From CBDAPU01 sp965198875 (lineage in GTDB: Bacteria > Pseudomonadota > Gammaproteobacteria > Eutrophobiales > Eutrophobiaceae): a DNA stretch of 64,000 nt. The translations under genes were made by a program, and so were the position numbers. Below are positions 36,487-45,933 of this stretch, piece by piece. The notes under the pieces were generated by a model. The model ran no database searches and was not told where the DNA came from. It saw only the letters and a list, made by a program, of their open reading frames with translations. Position 1 is the first letter of the stretch, and every line of letters starts with the position of its first letter. The DNA lies in contig CBDAPU010000001.1 of the NCBI GenBank assembly GCA_965198875.1, positions 868,001-932,000 on the forward strand. The letters are read 5' to 3'.

Positions 36487-38346
36487 CTAAATAGTCAGCC
36501 TCTGTAGCTTGCGGCCGCCGTAAATTAAATTGATGATCGAGCGGGTCACCATGATCGCCGTGAACATGGAGCACACAATACCCAGCGATAAAGTCACCGC
36601 AAAGCCTTTAATCGGGCCGGTGCCGAAACTAAACAGAACAATGGCCGCGATCAATGTGGTGATGTTGGCGTCGGCAATCGTTGAGAACGCCTTCTCATAA
36701 CCGGCATGGATACTGGCCTGGGGGGAGTTTCCGTTTTTGATCTCCTCCCGAATCCGTTGAAAGATAAGCACATTGGCGTCAACCGCCATGCCCACCGTCA
36801 GGACGATGCCGGCGATCCCCGGCAGGGTCAGGGTCGCCTGTAACAAAGACAATAACGCAACGATTAAAACGAGGTTCAACGCCAGGGCGACATCAGCGGC
36901 CAGACCAAACGCCTTGTACCACAACGCCATAAAGATCAGCACCAACACAAAACCGATTTTTACCGACATAAAGCCCTTATCAATATTATCCTGCCCCAGG
37001 CTCGGGCCAACGGTTCGCTCCTCAATAATCTCAATGGGCGCCGCCAATGCCCCGGCTCTGAGTAACAGCGCCAGGTTCCTGGACTCCGTGGTATTGTCCA
37101 GGCCGGTGATCTGAAACCGTTTGCCCAGTTGTTCACGAATCGTGGCGACATTGATCACCTCTTCAATGGTCTCTTTGTGCTTCACCATCACACCGTCTTC
37201 CTCTACGGTTTGCGTTTTATTCTCTATAAACACCACCGCCATGCTCCTGCCCACTTCCTCGGCGGTGGCGTCCCGAAACCGTTTGGCGCCCTTGCCATCC
37301 AGGGTAATAGAGACATTGGGGCTACCGGATACGGCATCGAAACCCGCCGCCGCATTGATGATATAATCCCCCGTTAGCATCACTTGTTTCTTTAACAGCA
37401 CAGGGTTACCGCCTCGGTCGTAATACAACCTGGCGCCTGCGGGAAGACGGCCATCGAGGGCGTCCTGAACATCGTGATCCGGATCGGTCATGCGAAACTC
37501 CAGGGTCGCTGTCGCCCCCAGGATCTCTTTTGCTCTTGCGGGATCCTGAACACCGGGCAGTTGTACAACCACACGTTCCAGCCCCTGTTGCTGGATCACA
37601 GGCTCGGCGACACCCAGCTCGTTCACCCGCTTTCTTAATGTGGTGATATTTTGCTGAATGGCCAAACGACGCGTCTCTTTAAGCTCATCCTCGGCAATAC
37701 GGACGGCAAGCTGGAACTCCCCGGGTTCAGATGCGAGCTCTTCAAGCTCCAGGGCGCGGAAATGCGCTTCAATCTCAGCCACCCCTTTTATGCGCTGCTC
37801 ATCATCACGAAAGCGAATGAGTAGCCCACCCCCCCTGCTGCGGGTGATCGTTTTATAACGCACCGTGTTGTCGCGCAAATGTGTTTTGACGTCCGAGACA
37901 TAACGCTCTTCGGCTTTGGCGATGGCCGCATCCATGTCCACTTCCATGAGGAAATGCACCCCACCACGCAGATCCAGGCCAAGATACATGGGCTCTGCAC
38001 CTAAGGCCCGTAACCAGTGCGGCGTCGCCGCGGCCAAATTCAACGCCACGGTGTAAGCGCGGCCCAGGGCCTCACCCAGTACCGACTGCGCCTTGAGCTG
38101 GTTCTCCTCATCTTGAAATCGAACAACCAGATTATTCTCCCCAAGCTCGATAGCCAGGTAGTCTACCCCGGCTTCATCCAGGGCGTTCTCGATGGTGAAT
38201 TGAGTGAGTTGGCTCACCTCGGCAGAGCGAGAAGGCGAGATCTGTAACGCCGGGTCTTTACCATAGAGGTTTGGCAGGGCATACACACAAGCTGTAGATA
38301 TGACAATCATGATCAACAGGTACTTCCATATTGCGTAACGATTCAT
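36487..38346 (-). CDS. secD: protein translocase subunit SecD
   Basis: 619 residues: one N-terminal membrane segment, a large periplasmic domain (P1 with LGLDLRGGVHFLMEVD, two-part ferredoxin-like fold with TLRKRVNELGVAEPVIQQQG and RVVVQLPGVQDP), and five C-terminal membrane segments with GMAVDANVLIFQRIREE, the conserved proton-path motif. Co-directional with yajC upstream and secF downstream. Confidence 0.97.
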   Translation of the reverse strand: MNRYAIWKYLLIMIVISTACVYALPNLYGKDPALQISPSRSAEVSQLTQFTIENALDEAGVDYLAIELGENNLVVRFQDEENQLKAQSVLGEALGRAYTVALNLAAATPHWLRALGAEPMYLGLDLRGGVHFLMEVDMDAAIAKAEERYVSDVKTHLRDNTVRYKTITRSRGGGLLIRFRDDEQRIKGVAEIEAHFRALELEELASEPGEFQLAVRIAEDELKETRRLAIQQNITTLRKRVNELGVAEPVIQQQGLERVVVQLPGVQDPARAKEILGATATLEFRMTDPDHDVQDALDGRLPAGARLYYDRGGNPVLLKKQVMLTGDYIINAAAGFDAVSGSPNVSITLDGKGAKRFRDATAEEVGRSMAVVFIENKTQTVEEDGVMVKHKETIEEVINVATIREQLGKRFQITGLDNTTESRNLALLLRAGALAAPIEIIEERTVGPSLGQDNIDKGFMSVKIGFVLVLIFMALWYKAFGLAADVALALNLVLIVALLSLLQATLTLPGIAGIVLTVGMAVDANVLIFQRIREEIKNGNSPQASIHAGYEKAFSTIADANITTLIAAIVLFSFGTGPIKGFAVTLSLGIVCSMFTAIMVTRSIINLIYGGRKLQRLTI

Positions 38347-38358
38347 GGGTAAGCCCTG

Positions 38359-38688
38359 CTAGAGTGTTTTTAACGTGCCCTTAGGCAGGATGGCGGAAAC
38401 CGCCTGTTTTTGTACCTTGACCTCGGTACCCCTGGCCACTTCCAGCACAAGAAAATTATCCCCCACCTGATTGATCTTGCCCAACATGCCACCGTTTGTC
38501 ACCACCTCATCCCCTTTGGCCAGGTCTTCAACCAGTTGTTTGTGCTCTTTGGCCTGCTTCATTTGTGGGCGGATTAAAAAGAAATAAAAAATGACGAAGA
38601 AAAACACCAGCATAAATAAAAACGAGCCACCGCCCCCCTGTTGGGAACCCCCCTGCGCCCACACATTATTTATAAAAAAATCAGTCAT
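38359..38688 (-). CDS. yajC: Sec translocase accessory subunit YajC
   Basis: 109 residues with a short Gly/Gln-rich N-terminus, one membrane segment (about 23-41, FMLVFFFVIFYFFLIRPQ) and a basic cytoplasmic domain with GDEVVTNGGMLGKI. Forms the SecDF-YajC complex. tgt and queA, which often precede it, are not present here. Confidence 0.95.
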   Translation of the reverse strand: MTDFFINNVWAQGGSQQGGGGSFLFMLVFFFVIFYFFLIRPQMKQAKEHKQLVEDLAKGDEVVTNGGMLGKINQVGDNFLVLEVARGTEVKVQKQAVSAILPKGTLKTL

Positions 38689-39186
38689 TTACATAAATTA
38701 TTTCAAATAAGGCGCGGTATTATGCCACAACGTATGCCTGGATTCAGTACCCAATCCATCGTTTTTATGGAGCGGATTTTTAAGGCTCTGAACATCTATC
38801 TTCGCAAGTCAGATCATCTCCCATCATCCGCCGCTCACCCGGCCCCGGGCTTTATGCACCAGTGGGATCAGGCATGGATGACGCCATTTACGATCCCTAT
38901 CCCTCATCTTTGCCGGTGATGTTGTTGCCATCGGCAATAAATAAACTGACTGTTCTCAGAGTCCCTGTTCATAATAACGGGCATAATGATGGGGTAGCAG
39001 AGTCATAAGTCGCCATCGTGGTTGTTATCCTGGCGGTATGATCCCATGGCGCCATTAGCGAGAAGCCATCAAGCCACAGGGCGTTGAGGCTCCCTGTTCA
39101 GCATGATGATAAAACAACCTGTGGAACAGCCCCGGGCAGAGAAACCCCTGTATGCACAAAGGACGGGGCGGTGCTGTCGGCGTCTC
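38689..39186. other. 498-base gene-free stretch upstream of yajC
   Basis: No frame here has a plausible product. It must contain the yajC-secDF promoter (38689 onward is AT-rich) and the 3' flank of the receptor gene. At 39065-39076 a 12-base sequence GCCATCAAGCCA also occurs at 41888-41899 on the other side of the receptor gene. Confidence 0.5.
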
Positions 39187-41481
39187 TCAATAGTGATAGT
39201 TCAGTGTTACGCCATAGGTTCGAGGCGGTCCCCATACGCCGATAACGCCCGGGCTAATGATGTAGGACTGGGAGATATAATCCTCTTCAAGCAGATTCTT
39301 GCCCCACACGGCGAGCTCCCAATGGCCGTTGTTTGAGGTTAAGGCAAGACGGGCGTCAACCAACTCATGTTGTTGTATGACCGGGCGTTGGTCCAGGTAG
39401 TCCATGATTTGCTCGTCCATGTAGCTGTATTCAATCTGGGCGTCAAACTCACCATAGGCCGTCGGCAGGTTATAACCCAGGATAACATTCCATGAACTCT
39501 CCGGCGCCTGGCGCAAATCGGAACCGGACGCATCGACCGGGCCGCTTACGGTGACGATCACCAGATCACTCACAGCCGTTTCCAGATAGGCATAATTGCC
39601 AAGCAGGCGGATATTCTGCGTCGGATACCAACCCCATTCAACTTCCAGCCCGTAAATATCGGCCTGCCCCAGATTGGTGGTCTGGAAGGCGCCAAACTCA
39701 GAGCCGATCACCGGGCCAAAGCGCACGATCTGTAAGTCTTTATAGTCGTTGTAGTAGGCGGTGATATTCAGACGTAAGGTGTTATCAAGCAGATCACCCT
39801 TGAAACCGAGCTCATAATTCAGCGCCGTTTCCGGGGCGACCGGCTGTGATGCGCTGATCTCAACCCCCTGTGAGCCGGCAAAGCCGCCGCTCTTATAACC
39901 CTTAGTGACGGCGGCAAATATCATCATCTCATCGCCGAGGTAGTATTGCAGCGCCGTCTTGAAGGAGAAGTCACCCCAGCTATCGCTTGGGGAGACGGTA
40001 AATGTTTCGTTGATGATGTTCAAACTGCCGCCCAGGCCCGCACAGGCGGGAAAACCAGCGAAGGGCCCGCTCTCGGGCAAGTTCCCGCAATCAACAGCAG
40101 TGGCCCGATAATCTTTTTCATCCAGGGTGTAACGAGCGCCCAGGATGAGATTCCAATCCTCGCTAAATGACCAGTTGGCCTGCCCGTACACCGCATAGCT
40201 GTTGGTTTCGTTCTCGGTGCGGGTATATTCGTTACCGATGATCGCCTGCTCGCCAACGGCGGTTTGACGCAAGCGCACATCGGGATCATGGTATTCACCG
40301 ACAGCGGTAATTTTGAACTCCTCCATGCGATCAGTCTCTTCACGGAAATAATAAACACCGGCGGTGTAGTTGACGTCGCCGTCCAGGCTGGATACCCAGC
40401 GTAACTCCTGGGAGAAGGTCTTGATCCCTTCAGAGATGTCATCCACCAACTCATCAAAGGGCCGGCCAATGGCGCCAAGACCGACGCCGATAGACTGCAT
40501 TTCCCAATCTGTTTCATACTGACGATAGCCGCTAATGCTGGTGAGGACGCCAGCGGCAAATTCGATGTCGCCCTGTAGCGAGACCCCCCGGGCGTCACGT
40601 TTTGAAAAGCCATCATAGGGTGAGGCGTTCTGCCGGGGTCCGGTGGCGCCGTTGGCGATCAGAATGCGGCTAAGCGGTAGATTATCAGCAATCGGCGTGC
40701 GCCCCATATCGCTGCGATCATCTTCCATATAATCGGCTGAAAACAGCCATTCCGAGGCGTCCAGGGACAGACGGAGTTGCGCCCGATAGGAGGTTTGATC
40801 CTCATCTTGTAGTGCCGTGTTCAACAACACATTATCAACATAGCCATCATGCTCACGATGATTGAAGCTGAGCTTCCCCGCCAGCCTCTCGGTGACGGGG
40901 CCGCTGAGCAGCCCCTGATAACGGATGATCCCCTCATTTCCCGCCGTCGCCCCCACCCTGGCTTTTAACTCATCCGTCGGCCTGGCGGTAATGACATTGA
41001 AAGCGCCGCCAATGGCGTTGCGCCCAAACAGCGTCCCCTGCGGGCCTTTCAGCACCTCGATACGCTCCAGGTCAAACATGTCAAAGTTAATACTGGCGGT
41101 GCGACCAATATAGACGCCATCCAGGAACAAGGCGCTGGAGTTTTCCAGGCCAGCGCCATCATCGGTCGAGGTGATCCCGCGTATGGAGATCAACGCCTGA
41201 CCCGGGGCAAATTCGGCATAGGCAACGCCTGGGACATGCTGGGAAATTGTCGCCGCATCGAAAATATCCGACTTCTTTAATGCCGTCTCGCCCAGCGCGG
41301 TGATGGTGATAGGCACATCCTGTATGTTCTCCGCCCGGTACTGCGCGGTGACGATAACCTCCTCCAGTGCGCCGTCGGTTTTTCGAGGCGCCACTCCCTT
41401 CGCAACGACCCCATGGCTTAGGCCGAGGGCGCCAACCAGCAGGGTTCGGATGAATGCGCTTCTATGGGTGTCGTTCAGCAT
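39187..41481 (-). CDS. TonB-dependent outer-membrane receptor
   Basis: 764 residues: signal peptide (about 1-28), TonB box region EEVIVTAQYR, plug domain (about 45-165; VPITITALGE, ISIRGITSTDDGAG, FLDGVYIGR, RIEVLKGPQGTLFGRNAIGGAFNVIT), then a beta-barrel ending in the aromatic YGVTLNYHY. Mid-barrel motifs LGARYTLDEKDY and TKGYKSGGF are typical of the large FecA/iroN-like group of environmental Proteobacteria. No transporter or regulator is adjacent, so the substrate cannot be named. Isolated by about 500 and 760 non-coding bases. Confidence 0.93.
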   Translation of the reverse strand: MLNDTHRSAFIRTLLVGALGLSHGVVAKGVAPRKTDGALEEVIVTAQYRAENIQDVPITITALGETALKKSDIFDAATISQHVPGVAYAEFAPGQALISIRGITSTDDGAGLENSSALFLDGVYIGRTASINFDMFDLERIEVLKGPQGTLFGRNAIGGAFNVITARPTDELKARVGATAGNEGIIRYQGLLSGPVTERLAGKLSFNHREHDGYVDNVLLNTALQDEDQTSYRAQLRLSLDASEWLFSADYMEDDRSDMGRTPIADNLPLSRILIANGATGPRQNASPYDGFSKRDARGVSLQGDIEFAAGVLTSISGYRQYETDWEMQSIGVGLGAIGRPFDELVDDISEGIKTFSQELRWVSSLDGDVNYTAGVYYFREETDRMEEFKITAVGEYHDPDVRLRQTAVGEQAIIGNEYTRTENETNSYAVYGQANWSFSEDWNLILGARYTLDEKDYRATAVDCGNLPESGPFAGFPACAGLGGSLNIINETFTVSPSDSWGDFSFKTALQYYLGDEMMIFAAVTKGYKSGGFAGSQGVEISASQPVAPETALNYELGFKGDLLDNTLRLNITAYYNDYKDLQIVRFGPVIGSEFGAFQTTNLGQADIYGLEVEWGWYPTQNIRLLGNYAYLETAVSDLVIVTVSGPVDASGSDLRQAPESSWNVILGYNLPTAYGEFDAQIEYSYMDEQIMDYLDQRPVIQQHELVDARLALTSNNGHWELAVWGKNLLEEDYISQSYIISPGVIGVWGPPRTYGVTLNYHY

Positions 41482-42242
41482 GATTCTTATCTCTTATGTT
41501 CTCTTCCATGTTCCTGTTTAATTCCATTATCCGCTTTGCATACCATCCCCCGGACTTAAAAACCCACCTGGCTCAAGCGGTACAAAACAGCGGGAAAATT
41601 CTACAATTTCTATCATTTGACGCAAGCCCCCATATATTTCTACCACATGAGCGCCCTTGAGTACTGTCATGAATAATGTACTGCATGGTGGCCGTCATCT
41701 CAATCTTCTATGCGGGCGCCCAAGCTCAAAGTAGCCATTGGCAAAATGTGACGCGCCCAGGTGGTGTTGTTCCCACAAACAGGATCAGATCATGGCCCCA
41801 CTGCCGGACCGCCCCCGGCGGGTTATCTCCGTTTTATTCGGCCTGTTCTTCCATAGACGAGGCGGGGGTGGGGCACGCCGGGTGAACGCCATCAAGCCAT
41901 GATGGTCAAGGGCGAGGTGGGTAGTCACGGCATGGCGAACCATCATCGTCATGACTGAATAGCGTTAAAGATGTTTCATAGATGTGCGCTGCTCGAGAGA
42001 TGTGGGTGACTGATAAGGTGTTCTCACGGCTTTCGGGAACCACAGTTGCCGGGATAGCAAGTTACAAGCAAGCATAAAACCGACGGAGGTCAATCTTCAT
42101 TTTCACCAACATCACCAGATCATTCCTTAACTCCTCTGGCCAGAGACAAGCGTCCAGGCAACGTCACCCATTTTGCTCACTGTGGCTGGAAAAGATCGGC
42201 AAGAACGTGTAACTTAACCACCCCCGATCAGCATGAGTGACA
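41482..42242. other. gene-free stretch between the receptor gene and miaB
   Basis: About 760 bases, the second longest non-coding stretch in the window. One plus-strand frame (41676-41885) starts with a signal-peptide-like stretch but has no recognisable continuation, so I do not call it. It must hold the promoters of the receptor and miaB; none stands out. It carries the 12-base repeat GCCATCAAGCCA (41888-41899), within a small hairpin (CCATCA...TGATGG). Confidence 0.5.
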
Positions 42243-43580
42243 ATGACGAAAAAGCTGTTTGTAAAGACATTCGGCTGCCAGATGAATGCATACGACTCCG
42301 AGAAGATGCAAGACGTATTGCATCAATCTCACGGGATGATAGCCACACAAAGCCCGGAGGATGCGGATATGGTGATCTTCAACACCTGCTCGATCCGTGA
42401 AAAAGCCCAGGAGAAATTATTCTCCGAGCTGGGCAGATGGCGCCGCAGAAAGAAAGACAAGCCTGAATTGATCATTGCCGTAGGCGGCTGTGTCGCCAGC
42501 CAGGAAGGCGAGGCCATTTATCAACGCGCCCCTTATGTTGATATCGTCTTCGGGCCGCAAACACTACACCGGCTCCCCGGCCTGCTTGAGAAGACGACAA
42601 CATCGGCGAGATCGGTGATCGACATCGCCTTCCCGGAGATTGAAAAATTCGATCAGCTACCCGCGCCACGGGCCGACGGGCCTGCTGCCTTTGTCTCCAT
42701 CATGGAAGGCTGTAGTAAGTATTGCACTTTTTGTGTTGTTCCCTATACACGGGGTGAAGAGATCTCAAGACCCCTGGACGATGTGATAGCGGAAGTCGCC
42801 CGGCTTGCCGAGCAAGGCGTTCGTGAAGTCACCCTGCTTGGCCAGAATGTCAATGCCTACCGGGGATTAACGTATGATGATCAGATTGCCGATCTGGCTA
42901 CGCTGATAGAGTTCATTGCTGAAATTGATCACATTAAACGCATACGTTATACCACATCGCACCCGCTTGAGTTTTCAAATCATCTTATCGATGTCTATGC
43001 CCATGTGCCGAAACTGGTGAGCCATGTACACCTGCCGGTGCAAAGCGGATCTGATCGCATTCTCTCTCTCATGAAAAGGGGGCATACCATCCTTGAATAC
43101 AAATCGAAGATAAAACGCCTGCGAAAGGTAAGACCCGATATCAGCCTGTCTTCGGATTTTATCGTCGGCTTCCCCGGCGAGACCGACGCCGACTTTATGG
43201 CGACCCTGGGTCTCATCGAAGAGGTGGGCTTCGATCAATCCTTTAGCTTTATTTATAGCCAAAGACCCGGCACGCCGGCGGCCTCCTATGCCGATGAGAC
43301 GCTGATGGAAGTGAAGAGAAAACGTTTGCAGCTACTACAAAACAGGCTCAATCAGCAGGCGCAGCGGATCAGTCAGTCCATGGTGGGTGGCGTTCAATCC
43401 ATACTGGTGGTTGGCACATCGCGCAAAGACAGGTGCGAGTTAGCGGGGAGAACTCAAAACAACCGCATCGTCAACTTTGCCGGCCCGGAGGAGCTGACAG
43501 GGCAACTTGTGGATGTGAAAATCACCAAGGCGCTCCCTCACTCACTGCGTGGTGAGTTACTACCGCCTGATCATGAGTGA
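42243..43580 (+). CDS. miaB: tRNA-2-methylthio-N6-isopentenyladenosine synthase MiaB
   Basis: Radical-SAM methylthiotransferase that modifies A37 of tRNAs. From the ATG at 42243 there are 445 residues: N-terminal domain with the auxiliary-cluster cysteines near 12, 49 and 83 (TFGCQMN, NTCSIREKA, VGGCVA), radical-SAM CSKYCTFC (about 157-164), SHPLEFS, HLPVQSGS, DFIVGFPGET, and a C-terminal TRAM domain. A GTG two codons upstream is an equally possible start. First gene of miaB-phoH-ybeY-corC-lnt. Confidence 0.96.
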   Translation: MTKKLFVKTFGCQMNAYDSEKMQDVLHQSHGMIATQSPEDADMVIFNTCSIREKAQEKLFSELGRWRRRKKDKPELIIAVGGCVASQEGEAIYQRAPYVDIVFGPQTLHRLPGLLEKTTTSARSVIDIAFPEIEKFDQLPAPRADGPAAFVSIMEGCSKYCTFCVVPYTRGEEISRPLDDVIAEVARLAEQGVREVTLLGQNVNAYRGLTYDDQIADLATLIEFIAEIDHIKRIRYTTSHPLEFSNHLIDVYAHVPKLVSHVHLPVQSGSDRILSLMKRGHTILEYKSKIKRLRKVRPDISLSSDFIVGFPGETDADFMATLGLIEEVGFDQSFSFIYSQRPGTPAASYADETLMEVKRKRLQLLQNRLNQQAQRISQSMVGGVQSILVVGTSRKDRCELAGRTQNNRIVNFAGPEELTGQLVDVKITKALPHSLRGELLPPDHE

Positions 43581-43613
43581 ATCACGCCCGAACATGTCTC
43601 GGCAATATCATTC

Positions 43614-44618
43614 TTGAGCGCCTCAACCGACAACATTCATCCCATATCCACCGATCTGCACCTGGAACCGGCTGATAATGAGCGGTTGGCGAACCTGTGT
43701 GGCTCACTGGACTCGCATATACGACAAATTGAACGGCGTCTGGGTGTTGAGATTCATAATCGGGGGAACGCCTTTTCTATTACAGGCAATGCCGATAGTG
43801 TGGGTATGACCAGCCGACTGTTGACGGAGCTCTATGAGGCAACAGGATCAGAGGCGCTGTCCAGTGAAAAAATCCATTTGACCTTGCAAGATAAGGCCAT
43901 GAACGGCGGCATGGATGATGCTCCCGGGGATGGCGTCATCATCAAAACCAAACGCGGGATCATAAAAGGCAGAAGCCAGAACCAGCGGCGGTACTTAAAA
44001 AACATACAAGAGCATGATGTTAGTTTCGGGATTGGCCCGGCCGGCACCGGTAAAACATACCTGGCCGTGGCCAGTGCCGTTGTGGCGTTGGAGCAAAATC
44101 AAACCCGGCGACTTGTTCTGGTAAGACCGGCGGTAGAGGCGGGAGAGAAGTTGGGCTACTTGCCCGGCGATCTGGTGCAAAAAGTGGATCCCTATTTGCG
44201 ACCATTGTATGACGCACTGTATGAGATGCTGGGTTTCGACCGGGTGATGAAATACATGGAGCGAAATATAATTGAAGTGGCGCCGCTTGCTTTTATGCGC
44301 GGCAGAACACTCAACGAGTCCTTCGTCATCCTGGATGAGGCGCAAAACACCACCCTTGAACAAATGAAAATGTTCCTGACGCGCACGGGTTTTGGTTCAA
44401 AGGCCCTGATCACCGGCGACATTACCCAGATCGACTTGCCACGGGGTAAAAAATCCGGGCTTCGCCACGTCATCGACATATTAAAAGAGGAAGACGGGAT
44501 CAGTTTCACATTTTTTCAATCCCGGGATGTGGTTCGACACCCACTGGTGGCGAGGATACTGAATGCCTATGAGCGCCATGAAAATAAGAACCTGATAAAT
44601 ACGAATGACACATATTAA
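43614..44618 (+). CDS. ybeZ: PhoH-family ATPase (YbeZ)
   Basis: Cytoplasmic P-loop ATPase/helicase-like protein that works with YbeY in RNA and ribosome metabolism. 334 residues: N-terminal KH-like region (about 15-75), Walker A GPAGTGKTY (141-149), RPAVEAGEKLGYLPGDL, LRPLYDAL, MRGRTL, Walker B FVILDEAQN, and TGDITQIDLP. The only in-frame start giving the full family N-terminus is a TTG at 43614, with no clear ribosome site. Its end overlaps ybeY by 14 bases. Confidence 0.94.
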   Translation: MSASTDNIHPISTDLHLEPADNERLANLCGSLDSHIRQIERRLGVEIHNRGNAFSITGNADSVGMTSRLLTELYEATGSEALSSEKIHLTLQDKAMNGGMDDAPGDGVIIKTKRGIIKGRSQNQRRYLKNIQEHDVSFGIGPAGTGKTYLAVASAVVALEQNQTRRLVLVRPAVEAGEKLGYLPGDLVQKVDPYLRPLYDALYEMLGFDRVMKYMERNIIEVAPLAFMRGRTLNESFVILDEAQNTTLEQMKMFLTRTGFGSKALITGDITQIDLPRGKKSGLRHVIDILKEEDGISFTFFQSRDVVRHPLVARILNAYERHENKNLINTNDTY

Positions 44619-45063
44619 CGTGCAGATGATCTCCTCAGTCCCGGCAATACCAGCCGAGCATGAACTCATTCACTGGGCCGGCACATCGCTGGGGGGGCAT
44701 GTTGATGACGCCGAGATCACCCTGCGCATTGTCGATGAACAGGAGAGCCGGGCGCTGAACAGGCAATGGCGCCATGTCGATGGGCCCACCAACGTGCTCT
44801 CTTTTGCGCTTGGTGATGATGGGAGTTTGCGCCCTGCCCTGCTCGGCGATATCGTTATGTGTGCGCCTGTTATCGGGCAGGAAGCAATCGAGCAAAACAA
44901 GGCGGCAAAAGCCCATTGGGCGCATATGGTTGTACATGGCATTTTACATCTGATCGGCTATGATCACATAGAAGAGGATGAGGCGAAGATAATGGAAGCG
45001 AAAGAGATCGCCATCTTGAGAAGTTTTGGTTTTCCTGATCCCTATTTAATACCAAACCAATGA
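44605..45063 (+). CDS. ybeY: endoribonuclease YbeY
   Basis: Metal-dependent endoribonuclease for 16S rRNA 3' maturation and 70S quality control. 152 residues with the zinc motif HGILHLIGYDH (His111, His115, His121), the conserved Arg/Asn region VDGPTNVLSFAL, and LGDIVMC. Overlaps ybeZ by 14 bases and corC by 4, so translation of the three is coupled. Confidence 0.97.
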   Translation: MTHINVQMISSVPAIPAEHELIHWAGTSLGGHVDDAEITLRIVDEQESRALNRQWRHVDGPTNVLSFALGDDGSLRPALLGDIVMCAPVIGQEAIEQNKAAKAHWAHMVVHGILHLIGYDHIEEDEAKIMEAKEIAILRSFGFPDPYLIPNQ

Positions 45064-45902
45064 GCAAAGACAAACCCCCGTCGAGTGAGGCGAAAAAATC
45101 ATGGTGGAGGCAATTAAAAACCACGCTGTCCAATAGCCCTCAGGACTCCCATGCCCTGATTGAGATCCTGCGCGATTCGGAGTCCAGGAATATCGTAAAT
45201 CCCGATGTGCTGGTGATGCTGGAAGGGGCTATCCATGTATCTGAAATGCAGGTGCGCGACGTCATGGTTCCCCGTGTACAAATGACGGTGATCAACCATG
45301 ACGCCAAACCCGATGAGATTATCCATATCGTCATTGACTCCGGTCATTCACGGTTTCCCGTGGTGAGCGATGATCAGGACGATGTGCTGGGCATACTGCT
45401 GGCAAAAGACCTGTTGTCCTGTTTTGTCGACAATGGGGCAAACGCCTTTGATATTGAGGATCTGATGCGTCCAGCGGTATTTACACCCGAGAGCAAGCGG
45501 TTAAATGTATTGCTTAGGGACTTTCGCACCAATCGTAACCACATGGCCATGGTTGTGGATGAGTACGGGATCGCCGGACTGGTGACTATTGAAGACGTCA
45601 TAGAGGAGATCATCGGTGAGATAGAAGATGAACATGATATCGATGAAGAGGAGTACATACGACAGGATGGAAGCCATCTCTACACAGTGGAAGGCTTCAC
45701 CCCCATAGATGATTTCAACCACTATTTCGGCACACAGATCGAAGATCAGGATTATGACACCGTGGGTGGTTTGATCACCCATGCATTCGGGTACTTGCCT
45801 AAACGTAGCGAGACGATCGAGTTTGAAGGCTACCAAGTGAAAGTGCTGCATGCCGATAAAAGAAGGGTACACTCATTGCAGTTCAAAAAAGCGGACGCAT
45901 AA
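45060..45902 (+). CDS. corC: CorC/YbeX, CBS-domain protein
   Basis: 280 residues: paired CBS domains (about 60-185; VMVPRVQMTVI, GHSRFPVV, LLAKDLL, HMAMVVDEYGIAGLVTIEDV) and a C-terminal CorC_HlyC transporter-associated domain (about 195-275; YTVEGFTPIDDFN, DYDTVGGLI, FGYLPKRSE). No membrane domain. Linked to magnesium/cobalt efflux and, in E. coli, to ribosome maturation with YbeY/YbeZ. Confidence 0.94.
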   Translation: MSKDKPPSSEAKKSWWRQLKTTLSNSPQDSHALIEILRDSESRNIVNPDVLVMLEGAIHVSEMQVRDVMVPRVQMTVINHDAKPDEIIHIVIDSGHSRFPVVSDDQDDVLGILLAKDLLSCFVDNGANAFDIEDLMRPAVFTPESKRLNVLLRDFRTNRNHMAMVVDEYGIAGLVTIEDVIEEIIGEIEDEHDIDEEEYIRQDGSHLYTVEGFTPIDDFNHYFGTQIEDQDYDTVGGLITHAFGYLPKRSETIEFEGYQVKVLHADKRRVHSLQFKKADA

Positions 45903-45933
45903 TCTTCCCTGCCCCAAGCCCTCGTTTGCGCTT

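Noticed and set aside
41676..41885. Small secreted protein on the plus strand
   Set aside because: It starts like a signal peptide, but has no basic n-region or ribosome site, and the rest shows no coding character or recognisable motif.
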